64,000 nucleotides of DNA from an uncultured Cyclobacteriaceae bacterium. Its GTDB lineage: Bacteria > Bacteroidota > Bacteroidia > Cytophagales > Cyclobacteriaceae. Positions 47,041-56,288 of this stretch are shown here, one piece after another. The DNA lies in assembly GCA_905479015.1 (NCBI GenBank), contig CAJQKV010000007.1, positions 1 through 64,000 on the forward strand, given 5' to 3'. The notes under the pieces were generated by a model that saw only the letters and a program-made list of their open reading frames with translations, did not search any database and was not told the DNA's origin. The number at the start of each line of letters is the position of its first letter. Position 1 is the first letter of the stretch. The translations under genes and the position numbers were made by a program.

Positions 47041-47454
47041 CTAGCGTTTGATTTTAAATCCATGTGATAAATGGATATCGCTGCTTATAGATGAAGCTAC
47101 GGAACAATATTTATCTACCGCCAAAGATATTATTTTTTCAGCCTCTTGATCCGTAAGGTCAGGTGAGTTAATTTCATAATGAATGTGCACGTCAGTGAAG
47201 GATCTTGGAGCCTGCGCTCTACGCTGACCACTCGCTTTTCCCGATAAATCATTAAGTATCTTGCGCCTCTTTTTAATCATTGAAACAATATCAACCGCAG
47301 CACATGCAATGATGCCCGACAATAATAATTCCATGGGGGATTGGGCTTGTTTTTTTTCTGGCCCGTACATATCAATCTCTACACGATTTTGCGTGCTATT
47401 TATTGTATAAAACTCTTCATCGGATTTAAATCCTAAGACTACTTCCATTTCCAT
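47041..47454 (-). CDS. OsmC family peroxidase-like protein
   Basis: A 137-residue OsmC-like protein. The two redox cysteines are in GIIACAAVDIVSM (about 51) and DKYCSVASSI (about 115), where the family reduces organic hydroperoxides by a Cys-Cys mechanism. SPMELLLSGI is the typical start of the first Cys helix. It ends 8 bases from the gamma-synthase stop, convergently. Its -7 box lies four bases before its ATG. Confidence 0.88.
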   Translation of the reverse strand: MEMEVVLGFKSDEEFYTINSTQNRVEIDMYGPEKKQAQSPMELLLSGIIACAAVDIVSMIKKRRKILNDLSGKASGQRRAQAPRSFTDVHIHYEINSPDLTDQEAEKIISLAVDKYCSVASSISSDIHLSHGFKIKR

Positions 47455-47458
47455 TCTT

Positions 47459-47466
47459 CAAATTTA
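47459..47466 (-). promoter_or_regulatory. -7 box directly before osmC-like ATG
   Basis: On the minus strand TAAATTTG matches TAnnTTTG and is separated from the ATG at 47454 by four bases, which predicts a leaderless mRNA. Confidence 0.45.
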
Positions 47467-47616
47467 CCCTCATAATAGTCATTTAGCATGGTTTGAAATC
47501 AATTTTTAACTAGAAACATATAAGATTAAATGCAAATTTTTCGTTTCATCCAAAAAAATTACCTTCAAAAAAAAATAAAAAAAAGAAAAAAAAGAATCTA
47601 AATCAATAGATCATCG

Positions 47617-47624
47617 TAGGTTTG
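47617..47624 (+). promoter_or_regulatory. -7 box of the DAHP synthase gene
   Basis: TAGGTTTG matches TAnnTTTG, with transcription expected near 47629, before the ATG at 47646. It overlaps an in-frame TTG (47622), making that start unlikely. A run of A-rich sequence (about 47547-47610) lies just upstream and may aid the promoter. Confidence 0.45.
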
Positions 47625-47645
47625 CATTTTTTTATAGCATTGAAC

Positions 47646-48695
47646 ATGATCATTCCAAAAGAACCCAAATTAACCGTTGAACAACTTTCAGCCGTCACTG
47701 CAATTGTAGAAGAGTATGATTGTAAACTACAAGTAATTGTAGGTCACCATAGAAGCGTTTACGCCGTCTTAGGTGAAGAAAGGAAAACAGTAATGGTAAA
47801 TAGAATATTAGGACTTGATTTTATAGATCGTTTTGATGCTGTAGATTCTCCCTTTAAATTAATGGACAGCAGTTCTGAATTGGCACAACACAAAATAGTT
47901 CTGGGAAATCACATTGTGGGAGAAGGACCTTTTGTCATTGCAGGACATTGTACTATCGATCCTAAAAATCCAAATTTATTTATTGAATCTGCTCATGCGG
48001 TAAAGGAAGCAGGTGCAAAGGCCATACGAGGTGGTGTTTGGAAGCCTCGAACCATGCCCTACTCCTTCCAAGGAGATGATGCGTCAGTGAAAATACTTAT
48101 GGAAGCTCGATCGCAAACAGGTCTGCCTGTAGATACTGAAGTGATGAATGAACATCAATTAAGAATCGCCGTGGAAGCCGGAGTTGATATTTTGCAAGTC
48201 GGTGCGAGAAATGCTTTGAATTACTCCTTACTAAAAAGCATAGGACAGATGACTCAAAATAAGAAAATTGCTGTATTACTCAAAAGATCGATGGGCATGG
48301 GCCCTGTCAATGAGTTCATTGCCGCAGCAGAATACATCGCAGCAGCTGGAAATCCAGATATCATGCTGTGTCCGAGAGGAACCAATCCAACCATGGATGG
48401 CTACCGTAATTACCCAGATGAGTCAATCACACCGCTGCTTAAAGAAAAGACTTGGGCACCTGTCATCGTAGATCCTTGTCACTCCGTCGGTAGAGCTAAA
48501 TATGTGCCTTCGGCGGCGTTGGCGGCGATCGCATATGGAGCTGATGGTGTGATCATTGAGAGTCATTTAGACCCGCAAAGAGGTATTGGAGATGATCCAA
48601 AGCAGTCGATCAAGCCGGCAGTTTTGAAACAATTGATTACTGATATTGAAGCTATATGGGCTATAAAAAACAGAACCGTACTCGCCGATAATTAA
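47646..48695 (+). CDS. aroF: 3-deoxy-7-phosphoheptulonate synthase (type I-beta)
   Basis: The ATG at 47646 gives 349 residues. A short N-terminal regulatory, ferredoxin-like domain (about 1-75) precedes the TIM barrel with FVIAGHCTI, RGGVWKPRTMPYSFQG, VLLKRSMGM, MLCPRGTN and PVIVDPCHSVGR, typical of the I-beta DAHP synthases. It condenses phosphoenolpyruvate and erythrose 4-phosphate, the first step of aromatic amino-acid synthesis; the N-terminal domain normally mediates feedback inhibition. Its end overlaps the convergent sulfotransferase gene by 4 bases. Confidence 0.92.
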   Translation: MIIPKEPKLTVEQLSAVTAIVEEYDCKLQVIVGHHRSVYAVLGEERKTVMVNRILGLDFIDRFDAVDSPFKLMDSSSELAQHKIVLGNHIVGEGPFVIAGHCTIDPKNPNLFIESAHAVKEAGAKAIRGGVWKPRTMPYSFQGDDASVKILMEARSQTGLPVDTEVMNEHQLRIAVEAGVDILQVGARNALNYSLLKSIGQMTQNKKIAVLLKRSMGMGPVNEFIAAAEYIAAAGNPDIMLCPRGTNPTMDGYRNYPDESITPLLKEKTWAPVIVDPCHSVGRAKYVPSAALAAIAYGADGVIIESHLDPQRGIGDDPKQSIKPAVLKQLITDIEAIWAIKNRTVLADN

Positions 48696-49513
48696 GGATT
48701 ATTATTCTGCGCGTATTGATTGATTTTATTCCAATCATCGAGAAACAAATCATTGACTTTTTTGAGGTAATCAGGTGCTATGAGGGGTCCTTTAGGTACC
48801 CAAGACTTAGGGAAAATTATGGCCACATACATGACCAAATGAAAAAAGGCCCACCAAGGGCGGAACATTAACCAATTCAATATTCTATTTCTCCTACCTC
48901 TAGGAATGTATCCAACGTACTTACGACAAAAAGATCTGAGCACTAATAATTGCTTTTCCGTATAAGAAGTATGAACCTTGCTCAAGGAAATATTTTCTTT
49001 GGTATAACCTGTACCCGAAAATTGCGATATTTTATCAAAAAATGCCCAAGGATCTTTTTTAAGCTCATTATGAAATAAAACTAAGGGTTTTTGTTGGGTG
49101 TGTTTTTCAATGATTTCAAGTTTTGAATAAAAATTCAAATGCTTTTTATCCCACATCCCTTGTTGATGAGGATCTAGCGTAACGAATTCTTCAAAATCGT
49201 GGTGCCAACCATTCTTGACATATCTACGATATTGGGAAGCAATCCAGCCTCCATGATCTCGAAACAAAATAATTATTTTGACGTTAGAAAAATGTGATGT
49301 AAAGCGAGCGACTTCATCATCAAACTGTCTGTCCATCTCACAGGACACCAAATACTTTTTTGGCCCTTTTTTTTTAATGATATCTATACTGCTTCGATAC
49401 TTATTTTTTGGGATATAATGAATTCCCTCAAGATTATTGAACACCTTATTTTGTAAATAAGTTGAAGCAACTTTCCCTAGGCCTACATGAAAATAAATCT
49501 CTGGCTCATCCAT
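48692..49513 (-). CDS. Sulfotransferase family protein
   Basis: A 273-residue protein with a PAPS-binding loop near the start (VGLGKVASTYLQ, about 11-22) and the 3'-phosphate binding stretch IILFRDHGGWIASQYR (about 80-95), so it fits the sulfotransferase fold. A hydrophobic segment sits at about 225-240 (AFFHLVMYVAIIFP), perhaps a membrane contact. It probably adds sulfate to a cell-surface sugar or other acceptor; which one cannot be read. It stands alone, divergent from pcrA. Confidence 0.8.
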   Translation of the reverse strand: MDEPEIYFHVGLGKVASTYLQNKVFNNLEGIHYIPKNKYRSSIDIIKKKGPKKYLVSCEMDRQFDDEVARFTSHFSNVKIIILFRDHGGWIASQYRRYVKNGWHHDFEEFVTLDPHQQGMWDKKHLNFYSKLEIIEKHTQQKPLVLFHNELKKDPWAFFDKISQFSGTGYTKENISLSKVHTSYTEKQLLVLRSFCRKYVGYIPRGRRNRILNWLMFRPWWAFFHLVMYVAIIFPKSWVPKGPLIAPDYLKKVNDLFLDDWNKINQYAQNNNP

Positions 49514-49517
49514 GTCG

Positions 49518-49525
49518 CAAATTTA
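49518..49525 (-). promoter_or_regulatory. -7 box directly before sulfotransferase ATG
   Basis: On the minus strand TAAATTTG matches TAnnTTTG and ends four bases before the ATG at 49513, predicting a leaderless mRNA. Confidence 0.45.
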
Positions 49526-49673
49526 TTCATTTCATTGAGTAAATTATCTAAACTACCCCATTAACCTTTAGATAAATTTTGATCAGAATCATACAGAAGT
49601 CGATCTCTTCTTATTGAATGTTTGAAGCGTGATCTTTTATTTCATTCAATAAGGATGAAAACATTCGATGGCT

Positions 49674-49681
49674 TAGTTTTG
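49674..49681 (+). promoter_or_regulatory. -7 box directly before pcrA ATG
   Basis: TAGTTTTG matches TAnnTTTG and ends four bases before the ATG at 49686, the same layout as in the divergent sulfotransferase gene. Confidence 0.45.
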
Positions 49682-49685
49682 CACC

Positions 49686-51947
49686 ATGTCAACTGGAGAA
49701 TATTCCTACTTAAAAGACCTTAATCCTGCCCAACATGAGGGAGTAATCAATGTGAAAGGTCCCACGATGATTATCGCCGGAGCTGGGTCTGGCAAAACAA
49801 GGGTGCTTACTACCCGAATCGCCTACTTAATGGATCAGCACAATGTCGATCCTTTCAATATTTTATCCCTAACTTTTACCAATAAAGCATCTAAAGAGAT
49901 GCGAGAGCGTATTGAAAAGCTGATCGGTCCAGAGGCTCGAAATATCTGGATGGGGACCTTTCATGCTGTTTTTGCCCGCATATTACGTACGGAAGCTACA
50001 CATATAGGCTATACAACCAATTTCACCATCTACGATACAGAAGATTCTAAATCACTGATCAAAGCCATTGTCAAAAGTCTTAATCTTGATGATAAGTTAT
50101 ACAAAGCCAATGTCGTTTATAATAGAATTTCTGGCGCTAAAAATAGGTTAGTTAGTTGGAAAGAGTATAATGAAAATCCCATATATAAAGATGACGATGA
50201 GATCAATGGTCGGCCTGAAATGGGGCGCATTTATCGCATTTATTCCCAACGATGTTTCAAGGCCGATGCCATGGATTTTGACGATTTATTGTTCAACACC
50301 AATGTGTTATTTCAGGAACATCTCGCCGTACTCAATAAATACCAGCAGCGCTTTCATTATGTGATGATTGATGAGTTTCAAGATACTAATATTTCACAAT
50401 ACATGATCGCTAAAAAGTTGGGCGCTGTAAGACAAAATATATGTGTAGTCGGTGACGATGCACAAAGTATCTATGCCTTTCGTGGGGCTGATATTCAAAA
50501 CATTTTAAACTTTGAAAGGGACTACCCAGACCTCCAACTCATTAAGCTTGAGCAAAATTACCGTTCTACAAAAAATATTGTCCAAGCCGCCAACTCATTA
50601 ATTGACAAAAATACAGCACAACTTAAAAAGGATGTCTGGACCAAAAACGAATCAGGTGAACTGATTGAGCTCATTAAATCGGCCTCTGACAATGAAGAAG
50701 GTAAATTAGTCGCTTCCTCCATCTTTGAGACCAAGATGCAAAATCATGCATTAAATGCCGATTTTGCTATTTTGTATCGAACCAATAGCCAATCCAGAGC
50801 TATGGAAGAGGCTTTGAGAAGAATGAACATTAAATACCGTGTAATAGGAGGAGTTTCCTTCTATCAACGCAGGGAAATAAAAGATTTAATTGCTTACATC
50901 CGTTTCATCATCAATCCCAATGACGAAACTGCATTGAGGAGAATCATTAACCTACCCAAACGTGGCATAGGGCCCGGAACAGTAGAGAAATTATTTGTAG
51001 CGGCTGAAGAGCAAGGCGCTGATATTTGGGATATACTCTGCCATGCTCAGGAACTTCTAGGGGGCCGAGCGGCAAACCAAATTGAAGAATTTGTGGATTT
51101 AATTAAGAACTTCAAAATAGCCATAAAAAATAAAGATGGATATGAGGCGGCCTCCATTATTGCTAAAAATTCAGGTTTACTCAAAGAACTCTACGATGAT
51201 AAAACCGTAGAAGGACTGAGTCGATTTGAAAATGTTCAGGAATTACTCAATGCCATCAAAGAATTTGTAGATGACCAAGACCGTGAGGATAAATCTCTCG
51301 CTTCATTTTTACAAGATGTCGCCCTCTTGACGGACGAAGATCGAAACAAGAATAATGAGGATACGGTAACCTTGATGACCATACATATGGCAAAAGGCTT
51401 AGAATTTCCTTATGTCTATATCGTGGGGATAGAAGAAGAACTATTTCCCTCTCAAATGATGTTAAGCAGCCGGGCTGATCTTGAGGAAGAGCGCCGTCTT
51501 TTTTATGTCGCCATCACCCGAGCAGAAAAAAAACTCCACCTGAGCTATGCGTTGAACCGGTACCGATATGGAAGGTTAAAAAATTGTGAACCCAGTCGTT
51601 TTCTCCAAGAAATTGATCCCAATCTCATTCATGTCAATAGGAAATTTGTAAGTGAGACCGCTGTTCCCAGTTCCAATCCACAATATGCGCGTAACTTTAT
51701 CAAGCAAAATTCAAATACAGCCCCTGGAAAAGCAAAGAAAGTACCCGATCACAAACCCTCTGCTGATTTTAAACCCAGTGATGTGTCTGATCTTGCCAGT
51801 GGTATGAAAGTCGAACACCCCAAGTTTGGGTTCGGAAAAGTCATCGATGTTGAGATCAACGGGACCAGTAAAAAGGCCAATATTGATTTTGATGTGCACG
51901 GTCAAAAAACATTATTGCTGTCCTTCGCTAAACTCCGTATTATCTAA
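49686..51947 (+). CDS. pcrA: PcrA/UvrD-type ATP-dependent DNA helicase
   Basis: A 753-residue superfamily 1A helicase. Motifs in order: Walker A AGAGSGKTRVL (about 31-41), DEFQDTN (motif II), GDDAQSIYAFRGA (motif III), LEQNYRST (IV), VTLMTIHMAKGLEFPYVY (V) and YVAITRAEKKL (VI). The C-terminal 50 residues form the Tudor-like domain that binds RNA polymerase in PcrA (VEHPKFGFGKVIDVE). It unwinds DNA 3'-5' in repair and removes recombinases and stalled polymerase. A FAN1-like nuclease gene follows. Confidence 0.95.
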   Translation: MSTGEYSYLKDLNPAQHEGVINVKGPTMIIAGAGSGKTRVLTTRIAYLMDQHNVDPFNILSLTFTNKASKEMRERIEKLIGPEARNIWMGTFHAVFARILRTEATHIGYTTNFTIYDTEDSKSLIKAIVKSLNLDDKLYKANVVYNRISGAKNRLVSWKEYNENPIYKDDDEINGRPEMGRIYRIYSQRCFKADAMDFDDLLFNTNVLFQEHLAVLNKYQQRFHYVMIDEFQDTNISQYMIAKKLGAVRQNICVVGDDAQSIYAFRGADIQNILNFERDYPDLQLIKLEQNYRSTKNIVQAANSLIDKNTAQLKKDVWTKNESGELIELIKSASDNEEGKLVASSIFETKMQNHALNADFAILYRTNSQSRAMEEALRRMNIKYRVIGGVSFYQRREIKDLIAYIRFIINPNDETALRRIINLPKRGIGPGTVEKLFVAAEEQGADIWDILCHAQELLGGRAANQIEEFVDLIKNFKIAIKNKDGYEAASIIAKNSGLLKELYDDKTVEGLSRFENVQELLNAIKEFVDDQDREDKSLASFLQDVALLTDEDRNKNNEDTVTLMTIHMAKGLEFPYVYIVGIEEELFPSQMMLSSRADLEEERRLFYVAITRAEKKLHLSYALNRYRYGRLKNCEPSRFLQEIDPNLIHVNRKFVSETAVPSSNPQYARNFIKQNSNTAPGKAKKVPDHKPSADFKPSDVSDLASGMKVEHPKFGFGKVIDVEINGTSKKANIDFDVHGQKTLLLSFAKLRII

Positions 51948-52076
51948 ATATTAGTGCAATAATAAGATAGAAATAAGTGACATAAATCTTTAAAATTGTG
52001 TGTCGGTATCGAACTTACCGAATATACCCAATTTGAAAAAATTCGACTTATTGAAGCTAAAGAAAGGCGGACATCT

Positions 52077-53735
52077 ATGTCTAAATCAAAAAAACCACCG
52101 ATTATTCTTCCTGAAAAATATTATCATCAATATTTCATAGAACTCCTATTATTCGTCCAAAAATACTCAGTGCACTTGATGGGCACTAGTGAAGAATTAT
52201 TCATCCATGATTTCCACAAACTTGGCCTAGATGCACAATGCCTCTTCATCCGTTTAAGCAATCGCAGAGGGCCTTATTTCAGACTAGATAAACTGAAGTA
52301 TGATGAAATATCATCCCTTGAATCAGCGGCTAAGGAATTGGAAGTATCGGGATTCATATCTAGAGAATTAGATCCTGATGAAAGGATTTTTAAGGTCTTT
52401 ACCAAAGCCGAATTGAAAACTAGCTATACACAACTTGATTGGAGCAAACAAACCAAAGACGAAGCCATTCTTCAATTAAATGAAGCCCATGATTATGCAC
52501 CTATTTTAACTCAATTCCCATTGATAGAAGTGGTGCGCCAAGAAGTACTGGAATTTTTAAAAATGCTCTATTTTGGCCGATACAAAAAACCAATGACTGA
52601 ATTTGTCATCAGGGATATCGGTCATATTAAGCTCGAAGCATTGGATGATACCCAATTTACCCCTTGGTTTGAAAGCCGTCAAGAAGCCCTAGCCGCTTTC
52701 GAATTGTATAAATTAAGTAGTTTAGTAAGAGGCGCTCTTTCAAAAATTAAGGCACTAGTCATACATGATGCCCTGGCGATCATCCCTTGGGAAAAATATT
52801 TACTGAGTCCAAAAACGCACCACATTGGTGATCGATTGTTCCTCTTGATGGGTAAACAATTGGAGCGTGAGACAGCCTATGAATTGGCCTTAAGCTATTA
52901 TCAGTTAGCCACTAAACATCCTGCAAGGGAACGTCAAATAAGAATTTTCCATCGACTAGGTGAAGTTGAAAAGGCTAAAAGCCTAGCGCTCGATGTCATA
53001 GAACAGCATTGGAATCCCAGCGAATACCTTTTTGCCAAGGATTTCCTTGACAAAAAAAATATCCGTATCACGCGAAGTACTTCAAAAAAATTAAGTGAAG
53101 CACCCTCCATTGAAGTTTCGTTAAACACCGATCAGAGCGTAGAACATTCAGCACTGCAGTATTACAAAAAATTAGGCTTTCAAGGTATTCATGGTGAAAA
53201 TTACTTGTGGAAAAGTCTGTTCGGCCTACTTTTATGGGATCAGCTTTTTGATCAAACCCACGGAGATTATCACAACCCCATTCAAAGGAGTGCATCAGAT
53301 CTTTATACCAAATCTTTTTATGAAAAAAGAAAGGATGAGATTCTGAAAATTTTAAAGTCCTTTCGTAGTAAAAAATTAATGATCACTTCCCTCGAAGAAA
53401 GGTTTGAAGAAAAATATGGTATTGCCAATCCCATGGTCTATTGGAACCCAAAGATCAAACCTCATTTGATTCAATTGGTTTCACAACTCCCCTTCCTGGC
53501 ACTTAAAAATATCCTAATCGAAATGTCTAAAAACTTAAAAGATCATGCTACCGGGTTTCCAGATTTATTTATCTGGAAAAAAGACGAATATCATTTGTAT
53601 GAAATTAAATCTCCCAATGATCACCTATCTTCTCAGCAATTGTTTTGGTTAAATTTTATGCAATCAAACGACATCCATGCCGAGATCATTAGAGTCAATT
53701 ATAGGACTGAAACTCCTAGGAAAAAGAGCCCATAG
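52077..53735 (+). CDS. FAN1-like VRR-NUC nuclease
   Basis: I start at ATG 52077 (552 residues); the frame is open earlier but begins with unlike residues. The C-terminal 60 residues hold the VRR-NUC nuclease core GFPDLFIWKKDEYHLYEIK (Asp, Glu and Lys of the PD-(D/E)xK site) followed by SPNDHLSSQQ. The N-terminal part (YYHQYFIELLLFVQ, then a winged-helix-like region about 90-130) and central helical repeats (about 200-320) match the FAN1 layout known from eukaryotes and some bacteria, where it resolves interstrand crosslinks. It lies 129 bases after pcrA on the same strand, suggesting a repair pair. Confidence 0.85.
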   Translation: MSKSKKPPIILPEKYYHQYFIELLLFVQKYSVHLMGTSEELFIHDFHKLGLDAQCLFIRLSNRRGPYFRLDKLKYDEISSLESAAKELEVSGFISRELDPDERIFKVFTKAELKTSYTQLDWSKQTKDEAILQLNEAHDYAPILTQFPLIEVVRQEVLEFLKMLYFGRYKKPMTEFVIRDIGHIKLEALDDTQFTPWFESRQEALAAFELYKLSSLVRGALSKIKALVIHDALAIIPWEKYLLSPKTHHIGDRLFLLMGKQLERETAYELALSYYQLATKHPARERQIRIFHRLGEVEKAKSLALDVIEQHWNPSEYLFAKDFLDKKNIRITRSTSKKLSEAPSIEVSLNTDQSVEHSALQYYKKLGFQGIHGENYLWKSLFGLLLWDQLFDQTHGDYHNPIQRSASDLYTKSFYEKRKDEILKILKSFRSKKLMITSLEERFEEKYGIANPMVYWNPKIKPHLIQLVSQLPFLALKNILIEMSKNLKDHATGFPDLFIWKKDEYHLYEIKSPNDHLSSQQLFWLNFMQSNDIHAEIIRVNYRTETPRKKSP

Positions 53736-53914
53736 CAATTGAGCCCTGCAATTGATGACCGTTATTTGGCGCCATCAAAAATATATCCAACCAGCAAAAT
53801 ATGATCTTAGAGCAACAAATAGACTCAATCAGCCCTTAAAAATACGGGTATTGACCCATTTAGGCAATTCTTCTAAAGATTTATGTTAATTTGTGTGCTG
53901 ATCAAATTTAATCT

Positions 53915-55360
53915 ATGCCTCAATCTAAAGATCCGACCATCGTCCAAGCTTTTATCCCCGTAGTGTTTTTAGTCATTTTTATCTCTATAAATGTCTTCAT
54001 ATTTGGTGACAGCGCTTTAGACGGATCTAACCAGATTATATTGATACTCTCTGCAGCGGTTGCCGCCATCGTAGCTGGCCAGAATGGTTATAAATGGCTT
54101 GATTTACGTGCTGGAATTGTTAAAAGTATCAGCTCAGCCATGAGTTCAATGCTCATATTGCTGATGATCGGTGCACTCACAGGAACGTGGTTACTGAGTG
54201 GTGTCGTGCCGGCGATGATCTATTATGGCCTTCAAATATTGAACCCAAATATTTTCCTTTTTGCGGCGTGTATCGTATGCATCATCGTTTCTATGGCAAC
54301 AGGAAGTAGTTGGACCACTGCGGCCACGGTCGGTATTGCTTTGATTGGTATCGGTAAAGCGATGGGCATTCAAGAAGGAATGATCGCTGGAGCCGTTTTA
54401 TCAGGCGCTTATTTTGGTGACAAGATGTCCCCATTATCAGACACGACCAACTTAGCACCTGCCATGGCCGGAACAGATCTTTTCACCCACATCAAGTATA
54501 TGGTTTACACCACTGTTCCTTCGATCACCATTACCCTTATTATTTTCCTGACCATTGGATTGAGATTTGATGGTCAACTTGAAACTGTGCAAACCGACTT
54601 AATCCTTAATGCCATTACTGAAAAATTCGTAATCAACGGATGGCTCTTTTTAGTTCCAATAACGGTTATTTTTTTAATTGTTAAAAAAGTAAATGCCCTC
54701 CCCGCCTTACTTGCCGGTGCATTAATGGGGGGGGTCTTTGCCTTAATTTTTCAACCCAACATGGTAGCAGAAATTGGGGGTGGTACCGATGTTCGTGCCA
54801 TGTATATAGGCATTATGAAAGCGCTTTATGGAAGTATGTCTATTGTAACCAGTAACGACATAGTCACCGAACTTTTACATTCAAAAGGTATGTCTGGTAT
54901 GCTTGGAACCATTTGGCTCATTATTTCTGCAATGGTTTTTGGTGGCGTGATGGAAAAGGCCGGCTTCCTCAAAAAAATTGCAGAAACGGTGTTAACCTTA
55001 GTCAGTTCCGTTGGATCTTTAGTAGCCTCCACCGTCGGAACTTGTGTGTTTTTCAATATCACGGCATCAGATCAATATTTGGCTATCGTAATCCCTGGAC
55101 GAATGTATGCGGATACCTACAAAAAAAAGGGATTGGCCCCAGAAAATTTAAGTCGTACCTTGGAAGATTCAGGAACGGTTACCAGTGTATTGGTTCCTTG
55201 GAATACCTGTGGTGCTTACCATGCCAATGTCTTGGGTGTAGCCACATTGACGTATCTCCCCTTTTGTTTTTTCAACATCATCAGTCCCTTCATGAGTATC
55301 CTTTTTGCCTACGCAAATATTAAACTTAGAAAATTAACTTCACCAGATCGTCCACTATGA
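53915..55360 (+). CDS. nhaC: NhaC-type Na+/H+ antiporter
   Basis: A 481-residue integral membrane protein with about 11-12 helices. The GSSWTTAATVGIAL and AYFGDKMSPLSDTTNLAP stretches (about 130-190) are hallmarks of the NhaC family, as is LVPWNTCGAYHANVLG near the end. It exchanges sodium for protons and helps pH and salt balance, in line with a marine or saline habitat, though some relatives exchange malate for lactate. Its stop overlaps the next gene (ATGA). Confidence 0.9.
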   Translation: MPQSKDPTIVQAFIPVVFLVIFISINVFIFGDSALDGSNQIILILSAAVAAIVAGQNGYKWLDLRAGIVKSISSAMSSMLILLMIGALTGTWLLSGVVPAMIYYGLQILNPNIFLFAACIVCIIVSMATGSSWTTAATVGIALIGIGKAMGIQEGMIAGAVLSGAYFGDKMSPLSDTTNLAPAMAGTDLFTHIKYMVYTTVPSITITLIIFLTIGLRFDGQLETVQTDLILNAITEKFVINGWLFLVPITVIFLIVKKVNALPALLAGALMGGVFALIFQPNMVAEIGGGTDVRAMYIGIMKALYGSMSIVTSNDIVTELLHSKGMSGMLGTIWLIISAMVFGGVMEKAGFLKKIAETVLTLVSSVGSLVASTVGTCVFFNITASDQYLAIVIPGRMYADTYKKKGLAPENLSRTLEDSGTVTSVLVPWNTCGAYHANVLGVATLTYLPFCFFNIISPFMSILFAYANIKLRKLTSPDRPL

Positions 55361-55941
55361 CCTTTCCACTATCGATAACTAAGGAGAAAATCGCACAACT
55401 TCCCCTCATCAAATTCGAAGGTCCCATTCAAGTGATCAATGATCACAAGGCAATGTTTCAAGCCATCAAAAAATTAAGTAGTCAAGACATAATCGGCTTT
55501 GATACAGAGAAAAAACCTACTTTTAAAAAAGGGCAATATCATCCAACGGCATTGATTCAATTAAGCACAGCTACAGAAGTCTTTTTATTTCGAATCAATA
55601 AAATAGGCCTTCATGACGATCTCATCGCTCTTTTTGAATCTGATAGGATTGCAAAAATTGGAGTAGGTATGCGCGATGATTTTGTCGAACTTAAACAAAT
55701 TCAACCTTTTACTCAACATAACTGTATCGACTTAAATGATCTGATGCCCACGCTAGGAGTTGAAAAAATTGGCGTTAGAAACCTGGTCGGTATCCTTCTT
55801 GAGAAACGCGTTTCAAAAAATCAGCAAGTTTCAAACTGGGAAAATGCAGTACTTACCCTAGGTCAACAGCAATATGCCGCCACAGACGCATGGGTCTGCT
55901 ATGAGATGTATGTATTATTGCTTAAAAAAGGATATATTTAA
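55357..55941 (+). CDS. 3'-5' exonuclease, RNase D-like
   Basis: A 194-residue DEDDy exonuclease: FDTEKKPTF (Asp and Glu, about 48-56), VGMRDDFVELK (about 107), and QQYAATDAWVCYEMY near the end, with the Tyr and last Asp. These trim the 3' ends of RNA or DNA; no HRDC domain is present, so it is a minimal RNase D-like protein. Translationally coupled to nhaC (4-base overlap) and followed by a cupin gene after 5 bases. Confidence 0.88.
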   Translation: MTFPLSITKEKIAQLPLIKFEGPIQVINDHKAMFQAIKKLSSQDIIGFDTEKKPTFKKGQYHPTALIQLSTATEVFLFRINKIGLHDDLIALFESDRIAKIGVGMRDDFVELKQIQPFTQHNCIDLNDLMPTLGVEKIGVRNLVGILLEKRVSKNQQVSNWENAVLTLGQQQYAATDAWVCYEMYVLLLKKGYI

Positions 55942-55946
55942 ACAAG

Positions 55947-56288
55947 ATGCAAATCTATAATATCGAAAAAATAAAAGCGCTCTCCCCCATGGATGGGTTC
56001 AGGGGCCGTATGGTCCATACCCGTGACTTAACAATCGTATATTGGGAAATAGACAAAGATTCCGTATTGCCACTACATAAACATCTAAATACTCAAACCA
56101 CGCATGTAGTTTCTGGTAAACTAGAATTGTGTATTAGTGATGTAACACGAGTATTCAATGCTGGAGAGCTGGTGGTCATTGATGCCAATGAGCTACACTC
56201 CGGGAAAGCGCTCACCCCATGTTCCGTTATAGATACCTTTACCCCCGCAAGAGAAGACTACATACAACTCCAAGATTCCCTTATTTGA
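55947..56288 (+). CDS. Small cupin domain protein
   Basis: A 113-residue single cupin. The metal-site motif PLHKHLNTQTTHVVSGKLEL (two His and the usual Gly-Lys turn) and the second motif with His in DANELHSGKAL are seen. Such proteins bind a metal and a small molecule, for example a sugar or hormone-like acid; the ligand is not evident. Third gene of the nhaC group. Its end overlaps the convergent YigZ gene by 8 bases. Confidence 0.85.
   Translation: MQIYNIEKIKALSPMDGFRGRMVHTRDLTIVYWEIDKDSVLPLHKHLNTQTTHVVSGKLELCISDVTRVFNAGELVVIDANELHSGKALTPCSVIDTFTPAREDYIQLQDSLI

Noticed and set aside
47541-47610. Long A-rich tract before the DAHP synthase gene
   Set aside because: Considered as a repeat or UP-like element; AT-rich intergenic sequence is common here and nothing specific supports a function.
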